Shown piece by piece: positions 10,234-23,175 of a stretch of DNA of 33,151 bases. Position 1 is the stretch's first letter. Each line of letters opens with the position of its first letter. The DNA lies in assembly GCA_964058805.1 (NCBI GenBank), contig CAXKVV010001260.1:1-33151 (forward strand). The letters are read 5' to 3'. The notes below the pieces were generated by a model, which made no database searches, had not been told where the DNA came from, and saw only the letters and a list, made by a program, of their open reading frames with translations. The position numbers and the translations under genes were made by a program. This DNA comes from Schoenoplectus triqueter (lineage: Eukaryota > Streptophyta > Magnoliopsida > Poales > Cyperaceae).

Positions 10234-10447
10234 CATAAGCTTAACTAATTAATGAATGGTAACTTAATTTAATCATGGACACCAACTTATATAAAATAAT
10301 ACATAAAAAATGTATAATTAGGAGAAAATGATCTTTGAAATGGAGTGCAAACCTAAAATGGCTCGTTCTTTTCTTTTACGTTAAATCAACACCTATCAAC
10401 AACAAATTTCCCCGAATCAATAAATTAAAGAAATAGCAAAATTGTAC

Positions 10448-13400
10448 CTATGGAAATGAAAAGGAACCATTGAGATCAGTATTTGGAGATTGCGGGTATA
10501 TTGTGTTGAACAGCAAGGCAATGGTGATTGCAACAAGTCCCGACCAAACAAACACGATCGCTGGTGTTTTCCCTCTGCGTCCCATGATACCCTTTGCAAA
10601 AGGATACAAATGTGCTAAAACCCAGAAACTGAAGAACACTCCACCGAGCAGCATTCCCCAATTCGGCTTGTTGCTATAAATCGTTCGAGTAAACCCGACG
10701 GCAATTGCTATTATGTTCACCATCATGATAGTGATCGGCGGGATCATTAGGGATGTCCATTTGACAACATACAACTCAGCAAATTCATCTTCTTCGTCTT
10801 CTCCGCTCGATTTAGCAGTTAGTGTGAATGATGTCTCTATACCACCTACTACCTTTAATAATCCCTGAAACACAGCAAAGAGATGTGCACTTGTACCACC
10901 AATCATCCAAAACTGCTCATTTCGCCACCATTCATCTAAACTAATACCAGACCACTTAATTTCAAGTACAGCAAGGATACATAGTGTCACAGTGATGGCC
11001 AGTAGGTATGCAAGGAATGCTACATTGAGCTGCTGGACTATAAATTGGCCAGAGAATAGGGATAATGCAGGGATGAAGCAAAAAACGATTAGAAATATTG
11101 ATGTGAAAGGATAAATGGCAACATTGAGATATGCTATGCGTTGGAGGAACATTAAGCGTGGGCCAGCAAAAATCACATTATTCCGGGAGAAAAAAATTTC
11201 AATCGAGCCGGTTGCCCACCGCAACACCTATTTAATAAAAATGAGCAAATATAAGCATGGATAATTTTTAATCATGCTAAATTAAGACGTATAAGTAACA
11301 TCCAAGCTTTTTTTATTTCATTCTGGATTAGCAGTGGGCATGCTTCTTAAGCAATTATTTGAGAAAATTACCTGAATAAGCCTGTCTGTCAGGTTGATTG
11401 GTGCAGTACCACGGAATGCATCACGTTTAGTGATACAATACACAGAGCGCCAACCACGGGTGTGCATTTTGTATCCAGTAACAACATCCTCAGTGATGGA
11501 TCCATAGACCCAACCGACATTATTTCCCCACCCCGTCTTCTCCTCATAGGGGCATGAAATTACATCGATGGCCTCCTCGACATCTGGTTCACTGATTGGT
11601 CGTCTATCAACCCTAAGTGCACCTGATTTGCGCCTATTCCTTCCGGAGATATGGTCAGCAAGAGGCCGACCTTCATACTCAGCAATTTCAACTGAATTCA
11701 GAAAATATTCGGAGCTCCCAAACTTCCTACCCCAATGAGACTTACCAGGCAAACCTGAGTCCCTCAGAGGTTGATCATCATTCTCGCGATCATGAGATTG
11801 TTGACCACGATTCCTCTTAAATAAAGAATTGTAGCAATTACGTATTTTAAATCGTGGTGGGTCAAAACCATAGAGAGCAATCCGACGGAACATGCACCCT
11901 GTACCAACATAAACTGGGCCTTGCAGTCCATCAAGAGCACGCATGTTTATATCAAAGAAAACTGTGTTACGATTGGAGTAACGATCAGAAGGATCAATGC
12001 CTTCAAATCTTTGTGGGAATTGTATGAATGCAACTTTATCACCATCATTACCCATCATAAAGCATATGGCTTCACGGAATGCTTGAGAGTTGTAGACATA
12101 GTGATCACAATCCAAATTCAACATGAAGGGACCATTGGACATGACAGCGGATGCTCGAACAAGCGCATTCATAGCACCTGCTTTCTTGTTGTGGTCAAAA
12201 CCGGGACGCTTCTCTCGCGACACATAGACTAGCATTGGTGTGCGCATATCAACACCAGTGAAGTCAATCGGCAAACCGTTGACACCATCTGCATTCCCAT
12301 AATGTGGGTCGCTTCTTTGTGGAACCAGTAAAACCTAAGTATCAGTTCAAGGAATTTTCATTAAAAGTTTGGAACTTCATATTTAGTCTGTCATTTTGTG
12401 TACCTATGAAATGTAAATACCAATATTTTTTGTGATAATAGCACAAACCTGCACGATACCAGCATGGTCTCCTTTCATGTGGTTAGGCTTTGGGGTAAGC
12501 CAGGTACCGGCCCAGTGACAATCATTATCCATCCAGGTAGCCTTTTGATTGTTTACAAATCTCGGTAATTCATCTTCTTTTCCTACTTGTCGTTGTCGTT
12601 CAATGGCCTCAAGCTCCTCACGTGCATTGTTTGCATCTGAGCGTTGTCGAATCAGGTCTGGGAGTGCATTAATACGCACCTTATACTTGTCGTACTCATG
12701 CTTTAATCTTCTCCTGTCTTTAACGAAGTCTGGCTTCACCTGCCAACACATAATGTTTAGTTATTAGTTACAACAATTCACTTCTTGTTTACGTAGCAAT
12801 TAGCTAGGAAATTGCAAATGTTGTTTGAATTGAACTCTTAGTAAATTCATTTAGTATTTTTTTCCGACCATCTAATTTATAATTTTCAATTCTTCAAAGA
12901 AAACACAAACACATCTAAGAAGTTATTTTTGGTCATATGAAAAATATAACAAAAGCACATATCTAATACAAGACAGAAAAACTTAATTTTGAATTCCGAA
13001 GGACAATTTTATATTATCAAGCATGTACCTTGTTATTGTAGGGATCCCTCTTAGAATTGAAATAAGCTTCAGGATTCCTTGGTTCTATGCCGTGCTTCCG
13101 ACAAAAAGGAACCCATAATTGCGCAAAAGTAGCAGCTTCAGCCATTGCCTCATAAGTTAAGAGCGAACCACCATCATCAGAGACATAACAAGCAAGCTTC
13201 TCGACAGGGTAATCTGCAGCCAAAATTGAAAGAACTGTGTTTGCGGTCACAAGCGATGGTTCTTTCTCTGGATCAGCAGTAGTGATAAATACATCAATGC
13301 CTGGAAGGTCAGAGCGGCCAGAAGGGTTACTGATGTCTTTCTTGTCGAACTTGTCTTTAAGGACAGCAAGGTCTGTCATGCGGTTGATCGGGGAGAGCTT

Positions 13401-14641
13401 TGGCAACTGGTCAAGCACCCAGGAGAAGGCAAACCAAATTTCGCAAACAATAGAAATGCCCCAGAGCCAGACTGCATCATTGTTGACATTGCTGACACGC
13501 CATATTAGATACAGCGAAAGTGCGATGAAGCGGACAAAGATAACCAATCTGGTCAGTGTGCATAAACGAACCATAAGTGGCAAATTAAATCAAAATTATA
13601 AAGCAAGGCTAGAAATTTCTCTCACTCGAAAGGAATAAAATTATCATGTTTTATTGTATTTATTTCTTACTGCATCCATTACACCGAGCTTACTGTCACA
13701 TCTTGAGAACAAATTCTTTGAAAAATATTAATTTCTGCTATTTCTTAAATCTTACGTCTTATTTTCAGTTTGTAGAACTACATAAGAAGATGGGGGCATT
13801 GCCCTGATTTTTATCTCAGAAATAGGAACCATGTTTGTTTTAAGATTAGTAATTTACTAACTTTAGTCAGAATTAAGACCACTCGAGATATATCTCAACA
13901 ACTGATAATTTCTGCAGGGAAAAAGATTTATGCAACTGATGCAAATTTGTTGAGCATGCATATAACAGATTGGGTAAATATGAAGAGCACTTTAAACTCA
14001 AGTGTTTTTCTTTTTAAATTTTTTCTCCTGTCGATCACATGAAATACAATGATTTCGAAGTTACAACTCACAAAGAATTCTCAGAAAGATCATAGTTTAG
14101 TGCCAAGAATATTATTTGGAAAAATAATATACCGGTATATGCTCAGAATCACAATTGGGATGGACATTTGCTTGCTTAGTGGTCTCCGCTTCTTCCTCCG
14201 ATCATCATCGTCGTCGTCATCATCACTATCATAGACATCATCATCCTTGCCTCGATCACCATGATCATATCCTTCTTGTGCTTCACCATTCTCTCTCTGC
14301 CATCTTGAGTCCTCAACATTCCCATCTGAGTCATAATTTGACCTGTTGGACATGCGGCCTCGGGTTTCAGGGTCCATCTCAAAGCTCACGACTTTAGGCA
14401 CCATTCGCCGCGGCCTCATTTCACTCTTGTCATACGGATGCTGGCAAGCCGGACATAAGCCATTGCCTTTGGGCCCCACAGCCTGTCTGAAGCAGTCTGA
14501 ACATATGACAAGCTCACAATCACAAGGAAACACGGTCATGGGCATGCCATTGCATCCGTCCATGCCACACGTCTCCTGACTTTGAGTTTGTAATCCATTG
14601 CCCAAGTTCATTTCTATCTCGCTATGTCCAAACGATGCCAT
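10448..14641 (-). CDS. CSLD-like: Cellulose synthase-like protein D, tandem copy B (five exons, 1020 aa)
   Basis: Paralog of gene A with the same architecture. Exons: 14641-14133, 13548-13029, 12739-12449, 12334-11372, 11227-10448; GT-AG introns of 584, 289, 114 and 144 bases at identical protein positions. Exons 2 and 5 have exactly the lengths of copy A (520 and 780); exons 1, 3 and 4 differ by whole codons (-3, -1, -4). The zinc finger cysteines are C25, C30, C40, C42, C47, C50, C63, C66, followed by an Asp run near 140-147. GT2 signatures are SDDGG (D294/D295), DCD (D515/D517, canonical LDCD), TED (D723) and QVLRW (761-765, split by intron 4). Two N-terminal and six C-terminal membrane helices are expected. 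Residues at conserved sites are closer to the family consensus than in copy A, so B more likely keeps the ancestral role. The start is the first ATG in the zinc-finger exon; as in A, only ~24 residues precede the finger, so an upstream coding exon cannot be excluded. The frame is open throughout. Confidence 0.94.
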
Positions 14642-15330
14642 GTTTTCAGCTTCCTAATTATGTCTCTATAACTGACTACAGTTTACTTATAAGTTTGGAA
14701 GAGAACCTTAATTACTTCCTTGGGGTTTGCTCTCCTGGCTTCGTATCCGGACCTTGTTAATTGAGGTGCTTAAACAATTGCCTTGTTGCTTTGCTCCTTG
14801 CACCTGAGTTGGGGTTCACAAATCATGGTCTATACATGCAGATTAGTCCATTAATTTCAGAGATGTGCAATAATTAATGAGCATCATGGATTGAATAGAC
14901 TTGCTTTTGCATGGAAATTGGATATGGAATTCCTTACAAATGTATCAGAGAACCTGTGAGTTGTAATACAAGTACTTCAAGGAGCGGAAGGATAAACCAA
15001 ATTTGAAGATTAATTGAGGTGAAAAATGATAATGATAATGAATTTTGGGTGTCTCACAGTACAAATCCGGAGGCGTATTAGGATTTAGAATAGAAGATTA
15101 TTTGATTACTACCAAAATTTAGCACCTTGAATTACAAGATACAAAATTGTCAATTCTGTATCCTAATCAATACCATGGGAGTGGGATGCACATTTAACTA
15201 GAAAATAATGAGATCATATGGTTATGGAATTTGTCAAAAATGATAAAATAAAATGGTAGTTACAACTTACACGGCAGAAGTTAAATTTATATATTATTTT
15301 CTGAATCATAAGCTATGCAATTACTTCGTG
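14642..15330 (-). promoter_or_regulatory. 5' flank of CSLD gene B, homologous to that of gene A
   Basis: Counterpart of 5205-6160. It shares the ATAATTAG-GAAGCTGAAAAC context just before the ATG, which fits a 5'-UTR intron acceptor, and further conserved words up to about 15320. The 33-codon frame seen in the gene A flank is broken here. The sequence then diverges because different elements inserted in the two flanks. Confidence 0.45.
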
Positions 15331-15634
15331 CGGACAAGAATTGGCTAATAATTTTATTATTAAATAGGTCATTATTGAGAATAAATGGACCGCGTGGACG
15401 TGGTATTGCGTTAATTTATAATACCATCGCTTCTCTATTGTGTCAGCCAAGATGGATTCGGACTTTGGTCCGTGGCAAAAATGAATTTTCTTTTAGAAAA
15501 TCGATTTTTTTTTAATATAAATATATTTTTCTAACTCTGCTACTCTTGAATCCGCCCTTGGTGTCAGCACAAATTTTAATACACTAAAGGGTTTTTTGTT
15601 TACAGGTAATATAATTTTTTAAAATGATGTTGAA
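15331..15634. other. Gene-less stretch upstream of gene B
   Basis: A 66-codon plus-strand frame at 15315-15515 has no recognisable domain. A GAATCCGCCCTTGG string at about 15550 resembles the end of the GGCGGAT-type MITE family seen at 6178. I see no gene. Confidence 0.4.
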
Positions 15635-15795
15635 GTATTGAATATATTATTATTATTATTTTTAGAGCTAATTTTAAAAAATTAAAAACGGTGACTTAAA
15701 AATCTCAAAACGCTCCAAATTTTTGCATCTCATGAGATTTTCATATAAGGCATTTAATGAGAATGATAAATTAAAATTTCAAAATGATTTGATAT
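15635..15795. mobile_element. Half copy of the 8970-9356 foldback family
   Basis: It matches the right half of that element in order: tattattatttttagagct, ctcaaaacgctccaaattttt, catgagattttcatata, ggcatttaatgagaa.gataaattaaa. The left arm is missing, so this is a truncated relative. Confidence 0.5.
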
Positions 15796-15853
15796 GTTTT
15801 TTTGAGTTAAGTTCACGGAAGGCATCTGTGGGCTTAAGCTCACGGTATCTCCA

Positions 15854-15856
<3 letters not shown>

Positions 15857-15892
<36 letters not shown>
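15857..15892. repeat. (TA)18 microsatellite
   Basis: Eighteen uninterrupted TA dinucleotides, adjacent to the truncated foldback element. Confidence 0.95.
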
Positions 15893-15893
<1 letters not shown>

Positions 15894-16499
15894 CTTTTTA
15901 TTATGGCATAAATGGAAAGAAATAAAGAGTAGATTTAGTGCTAAAAAAACTTTTATTGGAAAGGTGTAAGACAGTATCATATGGATTTGTATGCAGCACA
16001 TGAATTATTTATACAACATTTTAATTTTTTATATATATCTTATAAATTTTGTGATTTTTTCTCCTATTTCATATAGTTCTTCATATCAAGATTATGAAAT
16101 TTGCAATGGACTCAAAGGTAGGCTGACATATATAGATTTATATAAATAAAATGGATACAAGATTAAATAAATGAGCTACGTACATACATCATATATGATA
16201 TATTACATGTATTGATTATTGAATATGCTTATATAATTAGAGCTAGACCTAATGGTTTTGGAGAATCAAAATTGTGTGGCCTTTATTTCCTTCCTAATCA
16301 GCGTAAGTGCTTGTCTTTTACAAAATAATTCTTAATTTAATATATTATTTTTTACTTCCAGCCGTTAAAATGTATATTACATTAGATGCACACCAGAAAA
16401 TATTCCTACATAATTACATTCGTCCTATTAAGTATGAATTTTATAAATAAATATTCAATTTGTATACTATTCATACTCTGATAATTCATGTCAGTGCAT

Positions 16500-18135
16500 T
16501 AAACTTTGTGCCGACAAAGATAAACAATAGGAGGCCTCATAATCAAATACTGGTCAATTACCCAAATGAACAGCGAAACAGAAGGACAAAGGCGTAAGAA
16601 TATACATATATACTGCTCCAAGCATTTCAATTCTCTTACAAATATATAATTGGGGGCTTAAAATGATACTGCGGAATACTTAATTAAATTTTTTTTTTCA
16701 AAATTTCAGAAGAATACCTGTTAGACAAAATGAAGAATTGACATCGTCAGAATTTAAGCATTCAGCACGGAGATCAAGTTTTGTGATTGCAAGTCCGTGT
16801 GTGTTTGTGTGTCTCTACATATATAGAGAGAACAGGATATTTTTATTCTTTTTATTTTGTTATGTTTGTCATGCACGTAATCACGTTTAATGGGAAAAGT
16901 CTCAATGCTAGCTGACCTCGAAGATCTTAACCATAATTATAACGATGATCACATAATGATGATTAATAGTATCCAATGTAATAAAGAATTATGTTCATTA
17001 ATTGAAGTTAATCGAGATATTTCTTTTTGTACATCTTTATCTCTACTCATTATTATCTCTATTGATCTCTATCTCTATTTCTTATTAAGCGTGTAAGTGT
17101 TCTGATTCTGCAATGATTAGAATTGAATAAAGTTCATTAATTATTTTTTTGAGAGAACATAAATTATTAGATATATTAAAAAAATTTTACGTCATGATAA
17201 ATTATAATGAAAATATTAAAGTCTCTTTTAAATTCATAACATATTCGCTACATTATGTTATATAATTTATGATATTTTTTTCTAAAAGACATAATTTTGC
17301 TAAAAACTTTACCAAATTTGAAATTCAATTATTCATTATTTAAAAAAAAACTATGATTACTATATAAAAATAATCTGATTAATTGTATTTATTTCTTACT
17401 TTGTTAGTTATCATATTTTATATTGGAATAGTATATGACGTTTTTTAGATGTTTGACGTAGAAAAAAATACAATATAGCAATTATCTGTAAACAAAGCAC
17501 TATACTAGTGAAGTTATATACATGCTCGAAATACAACATTTATCGTTGAAAATTTTGACCCTCATCTAAAAAATGAAAACAATTAATCAACGGTTAGACT
17601 TGTTTGTTTTTATCAAAAAATAGTGGAGTCTATGCCTCCAAAATATATCAATCTATAAAATTTAAATAGATCACAAGTGGGTGATCATTTGCATTATAGA
17701 TTGGCATATGAGACAAATTATGAACTACAGAGAGTCAATTTTTGCCCAAAAAGAAAAATAAGAAAAATAATGAAATAAAAACCTAAAGTTAAAAATCGAG
17801 GACATATATATATGTGGATGCAGTTTTTAATGATGAATATATTTTCTGCAATTTTTAAAAAGCTGGCAGCAGAGGACAAATATATAATTAATGGTTGCAT
17901 TACGCTTGGACAACATATTAATACACAAATGTAATCATACTCTAAGCCAATTTGACAAACTATTTAATTTAACATATATTAAGTACCTTTTCCTATGTTA
18001 TCAGTGTCATATAATGATATGTAAATAAAACTAATTGATCTGATTAGTATGATCGATCTGACCAACTTGATCGAAAAACTTTTGAATTTAGACTTGAATT
18101 TTGATTAACTTGACAAATAAATTTTGCAGATTATA
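16500..18135. repeat. Upstream block, copy 3 of 3 (interrupted)
   Basis: Landmarks shared with copies 1 and 2 are caagcatttcaattctctta at about 16620, agaagaatacctgttagacaaaatg at about 16710, catcgtcagaatttaagcattcagcac, cctcgaagatcttaacca, tccaatgtaataaagaatta, then after ~700 bp of unrelated AT-rich DNA agctggcagcagaggac, attacgcttggacaacatat and gccaatttgacaaactattta. It lies 1.9-3.5 kb upstream of the gene B start, the same relative place as copy 1 for gene A. Confidence 0.55.
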
Positions 18136-20262
18136 AGAATGATCGAGTAAAACCTGATCCGATAATATATCACTCTTTTTAAATGTATATATAACTGTAG
18201 CATCAATATTTTAATTTTTTTACTATATTATTATATTTAGAGCGAGTTGTTTTTCTTATATGACAGTGGACAAGTGTTTTCGCTAATATTAATTAACATA
18301 GTAAATATATTCATGATTCGGAAATCAACAATGTCAGCGATTCATATTGAAATATAACTAATATGGATACAATTTAAAAAATATATTTTTTTAATCAACA
18401 TTATATTAAAATATTAATAGTTTTATATTTTTCATGAATAATACGAAAAAATGTACATGTAGTCAGTTAAACTCGAATACAATTTAAAGGAGAGGAAACA
18501 CAATTTAAAACATCTTGTCACTGTGCATAGAAATTTATAACCCTCATCTTTTTCTCAAAAAAAAAACATCTTGTCACTGTGCATAGCAAAATTAGAAAAA
18601 ATTTCTGACCCACTCACCTTTGATAACAAGACAGAGGTTGCACTTTTTTTATCTTAAAAACGTTGATCGGCAAATCTAAACAGTAGTTCAATTGCTAAGA
18701 ATTTGCACAAAGAGAGTTCATGCTTTCCTTGTGAATGATTCCAGCTTAATTTAATTGGAAGTAATTAATTAAATTATCACAAATTATGTGAAAATTCTTT
18801 TGGTTACATCAAGCGATATAATTAATATTAAGTCAATTTAGGAGATGTGATGACCAAGCAAATATCTTAGAATATATATAATATTTACGTAAACTTATAG
18901 CTGGCATCAAACAATATTACGTAAATTTACAGCTCGCGTTGAACAACTCAATAAGGCTTATTTCAATTGCAATAAAAAAATTATATCTTAACGGAAGTCC
19001 CAGTCGAATCCAAGTTCTAAAAAAAGAACTAAACAAAAAGAGGTGCTTATGATGTATAATGTCGTGCATATATTTTTTTTTATTAAAATAAAGGAGAACT
19101 GGTAGGGAAACAAGTTGATCGTGAATAAATTCGTGCATTGCCACTCATAACTCATGAAAATTTATTTTCCAATTTAATGCAATTAAAGAATAAATTCTCC
19201 GTACTTTCATCGTGGTTTGGAGTCTATAGAAAGTTCAATAATGGAAAATACAACTTGGGGTCACTGAAATGACAAACTAGTATAATTTTAATTTAGAATC
19301 TAGAATCTAGTATAATATTAAACTTATGGTGTGGATTGATTCCCACCCATAATATTAATCCTTTTTCAGCACCAGATACCGTTACACCTGTTAGACCTCT
19401 CAGAAGTTTTTTTGGTGTGTAGAATATTTTGTGACAGTGCGTGTATGTGACTGTGTATCAGTTCAAAAGGGAAGAAAATAGGATGGAGATAATGATTCGT
19501 AAACTATTTATGAATAATTTATTTTTCATCCATAGTCGGATGTTTCAAGAATAATTTGTCAGTTTAATATACAGTGCGTTTTTTTATTAAAAAATATTTT
19601 ATTCATGAATTATTCAACAAAGAAACACATTATATATTATTTTAAATAAAATTATATATTTTTAAATAAAACGAACCATTTCTGAATTATATCCGTATCA
19701 TACCTTAACATCAATTTTTTTTTATCTCATTGAATGTTTTTCGAATCACGAACTTACGAAATTGGAGAATCGAAAGTAGAAAGTTGGTTAAAAGAACCAA
19801 TGGTCCATATGGACAAAAAAATAAATGGTACTAGCTGAAAAGTTGTATATAAAACGGGAAAAATCAATTAAGAATCTAGAATATTTATTTGAAAAAAAAA
19901 AGAAGAGAGTTTTGCATTGGTTATATAGGTCTTACTATAGTTACTCAGCACTATATTACAGTCAAGAGCTACCTTAATTTAATTTTTTTTTATTTCTTTC
20001 AAATTGGCGACTGCAAGTCTGGACACAAGAAATGGAACAATTCGTTAAACCGGACTAAATACTAATTTGCAGAAATAATTGGTACTATTTTTTGCTTAAA
20101 CAACTACTTCAAATCAAGGCAAACAAAATCAAACGAGGGAAGATTCATTTATTATTAGTACGTTTTAAAATTATGGACGTTTTTATTAATTTAATTAGAA
20201 AAAAAAAACATTAAGTGTCCACTATATTGTTGTCCATTCATCTTCTGTCCACCACTTTACTG
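18136..20262. other. AT-rich intergenic DNA, no gene seen
   Basis: Frames here are short and low-complexity. A 24-bp direct repeat occurs at 18507-18530 and 18563-18586, separated by 32 bases. Short self-complementary words around 19490-19620 may be remains of an AT-rich miniature element. Nothing else can be supported. Confidence 0.5.
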
Positions 20263-20270
20263 GTTAGTTT

Positions 20271-20379
20271 TAATTATATATGCTAATTGAAAAGATGTAA
20301 TTACTAATTATCAAAGTTCAAATAACTTGTTCATAACTTGTTCATAATTATATATGCTAATTGAAAAGATGTAATTACT
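20271..20379. repeat. 35-bp direct repeat pair
   Basis: Identical 35-base segments lie at 20271-20305 and 20345-20379, beginning taattatatatgctaattg. Between them aacttgttcat is itself repeated in tandem (about 20323-20344). This pattern fits a recent local slippage duplication. Confidence 0.85.
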
Positions 20380-20662
20380 GATTGTATGTTTTCAATTTAC
20401 AAATATATATTTATTATTGACAAATAAAATGGTAGACAAAAAGGAGAACAATAGAAGCTTTTGAATGGAATATTATATATAATTAGGGTTGTCCGTGGGC
20501 TTTGTCTCGAAAAAGTTAGTAACTGAATGAATAATTAGGAGTGTAAATTTAAAAACATTTTCAATAATTTTGTACCGAAGAAAGCTTGATCAACGACTAC
20601 AGCTACTGGGTTCCTGCACCCGCCACCTCAGCATTTGTTTCAAGGCGATCTCTATTACTTGT

Positions 20663-21135
20663 AACTAGCTATATACCCGCGGGTTGCAGCAGAATTTTTT
20701 ATTTAAACATTAAAATATTATAAGATAAAAAAATTCACATTTATCTAATATTAAATTATAAATTCACCAAATTATAGAGAAAACATATAATAAAGACTAT
20801 ATTTAATCTTGGATGAGATTTTTACACAATATGAGTTAATGATTCATGATTTTTATGGAAAGAAAAGTAAATTATTCTAACATATATTATCACCATTAAT
20901 TACTTATCAAATATGCACAAAGTTGCTAAATAAAAAACAAAAAATATGGAAATAATAGTATATAAGGAAAAGAAATGGAAAGAAAGAGGGGATCAATAGA
21001 CGCGATCACATACGTTCGATCAACCAACAATAAATATTATCCGTCTAATTGAGGGATAAAATGAGTATAATAAAAATTTACAATGACAAAAAATGGACCC
21101 TCCAATCCTTAAATGCTTTATATAATAGTATAGAT
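20663..21135. mobile_element. Non-autonomous dispersed repeat, tacccgc-type end
   Basis: It begins ctagctatatacccgcgggttgcagc, continues gaattttttatttaaa, and probably ends near tgctttatataatagtatagat, a terminal pattern common in plant non-autonomous elements. A second copy of the beginning is at 31671. No coding region is present. The superfamily is not determined. Confidence 0.45.
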
Positions 21136-21544
21136 TTCTAAGGATACAATAAATAAAGCAATCAATAAATCAATCCCGAATAAAAGAAAAAGAAAAAGTT
21201 TAGTAGAAATGCGAAAGAACGAGCGTGCAGACTAGCCGGTCAAAAGATGGATATTTGATTGCATTTTGATTTACTTTTGTGGAGGCTTTGAAGTCAAGCG
21301 TAAAATTTTGTATGCCAATAGCGATATAGAACGTGAAGTATAAGAATAATTATATATATATATATAGTATTATTATTAGTATTATTAATATTATTATTGT
21401 GACCATCTATATTATCATCATCATAATTCATTCGTGAGTTCACCTTTTTTTTAGTTTAAAGTAACAAATGTGGCTTTCTTAGCACTTAGCAATAATGTTG
21501 TTTTCTGTGCGTAAAATAAAGCCTGTACATCACGCTAATAAAAA

Positions 21545-22080
21545 CATTAAAAGAGAAACACAGTCATTGAATTGATAAAAGTGTGTCCGTGTGTTATGTA
21601 GATGACGTGTTCAATATGGAATGTTTCGTGTCAATACGTGTTTATGTGTTTAAACGTGCATGCTTTAATGTGTCAAAATTTTTAAAATCTAAACACACAT
21701 TTAAAACACATAATATTTCTAACACAACGTACAATATATCTTCATATTTATACGTGTTTACTATGTGTCGACATTTATGTAGCATATATAAACTTGGAAA
21801 AAATGAAACAAATATAAAAAAACTCAGAATTATGAGGAAAATATGATAAATTAAAAAAAATTAGAAAAATTATGAAGTGATCGACATATTACACATGCTA
21901 CATGTGCATGTTCTTACTCGATGTGCTACAAATATGACGTACTAAATGTATATGTTTAAAAATACGACACGTCTATTACGTAAAAACATTATGTATTGAT
22001 ACACATAGAAAAACAGACACATTTATATATACATTTACACATACATGTATCAATACATCTTACACACTCTGCCCACTTCC
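21545..22080. mobile_element. Probable inserted element rich in GTGT/ACAC
   Basis: This block is missing from the related copy at 23400-23710. It starts with gtgtgtccgtgtgt-like sequence and ends with acacatacatgtatcaatac...acacac, which is roughly complementary, as expected of degenerate inverted termini. The 87-codon frame inside (21583-21846) has no recognisable domain. Confidence 0.4.
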
Positions 22081-22262
22081 CAGCTTAGCCACGGCTAAAT
22101 GATTCTTGCATAAAAATATATTCAAATTCAATTATCACTCTTTATATAATAGGCTTTACTCGACTCCGAAGAATACAACAAAGAGCCACAATTTCTAGAA
22201 CCGAAATTTTGACGAGGCAAGATTTTAACAGTGACTTTCTAGGTCATAGAAGTTACTTACGG

Positions 22263-22739
22263 CTAGCAGTGCTGATGGATCAGATACCGTTTGATAGTAG
22301 TCAAAATTATATTCATATTTGTTTTAATTTTTTGAATATAAATATAAATATATATTTTTAAATACAAATGTAAATACGGATAATTTTGAATATAAATATG
22401 GATAATATATGTAAATAGTTCAAGATAAACATAAATTTGTAAAATCTATTTAAATGTACAAGAAAATAAGTTTTTCAACACTATTATTTATTTAAAAATA
22501 TATTATTATTTTTGAAAATATTAAAATTCATAATATATATTCAATTATATTGGTGAATAATATTTATTTTTATGATATATATTAAATAATATATTATATA
22601 TCTAGTATTTTAATATAAATAGATAAGATTAAAAACAGTTTTCGTACTATTTTCCACCCAGATATTTGAATAAGGATTAGCGTATTTATTTTTTCAGATA
22701 CGAATCGAATCAGATGTTATCCGCATAAATTTGTACCCT
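22263..22739. mobile_element. hAT-like MITE, 477 bp, with exact 8-bp target duplication
   Basis: ACTTACGG occurs at 22255-22262 and again at 22740-22747, flanking an AT-rich element that ends with cagataccg...-type sequence on the left and, read on the other strand, agggtacaaatttatgcgg on the right. The related segment at 23400-23710 reads straight across this point (about 23660), acting as an empty site. Terminal inverted repeats are weak, so hAT assignment rests mainly on the 8-bp duplication. Confidence 0.6.
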
Positions 22740-22810
22740 ACTTACGGTATGTCTAAAACCCTGCTTGCCATGTGGGCTAACCATTGACTTCATCCAAATC
22801 CTAAAAATAA

Positions 22811-23175
22811 AAGTTTGAGATATTTTATATATTTTAATGAGTTTGTGTGTTGAAATAAGATAATGATGATATAAAATTCAAATACATTGAGAAAATATTT
22901 TTTTAATGCATTTATGCATTTATGCATATTTTTTTGTGCAATTCATTTCATAAAATTTTGAAATCGTTGTGATTATAAATTAAACCAATTGATGATATCA
23001 TTCAAAAATTTTGTATGTTTTGATGACTTTATGTGCTGAAATGGAGAAGAAATTACAAAACTAAAATAGACTAGTATAGAAGAAATATTGCTTTAGTGTA
23101 CTTGTGTTCATCTTTGTGTGCATTTTGTGTCACAAAAGCTTCGAACTCGCTCCAATTATATCTTGAACCAATAAA
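22811..23175. repeat. Two tandem diverged units of ~190 bp
   Basis: The first unit (22811-22999) and second (23000-23175) share, in order, ttttga/tga.tttgtgtg..gaaat, attttgtg, cacaaaa/cataaaa, cga.tc.tt..aattata and aaccaat. The size and arrangement resemble a fragment of a satellite-type array. Confidence 0.4.

Larger units (their letters stand above)
21430..22790. repeat. Local non-coding duplication, copy 1 (with two insertions)
   Basis: It matches 23400-23710 in order: agtttaaagtaacaaatgtg, aagcctg, gcataaaa.atattcaaat, ctccgaagaatacaacaa, cgaaattttgac, gtta.tt.cgg and ccctgcttgccatgtggg. Copy 1 is longer because it contains an insertion at about 21545-22080 and the MITE at 22263-22739. 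Confidence 0.65.

Noticed and set aside
14090..14397. His/Asp/Met-rich frames opposite or shifted against CSLD exon 1
   Set aside because: They arise from the ATC/GAT trinucleotide run that encodes the Asp tract.
952..14641. Genes A and B as a single assembly duplicate of one locus
   Set aside because: They differ by many substitutions, whole-codon indels and intron lengths, so they are true paralogs.
21583..21846. 87-codon plus-strand frame
   Set aside because: It sits inside a probable inserted element, has no domain and is rich in Val/Cys/Phe from GTGT-type DNA.
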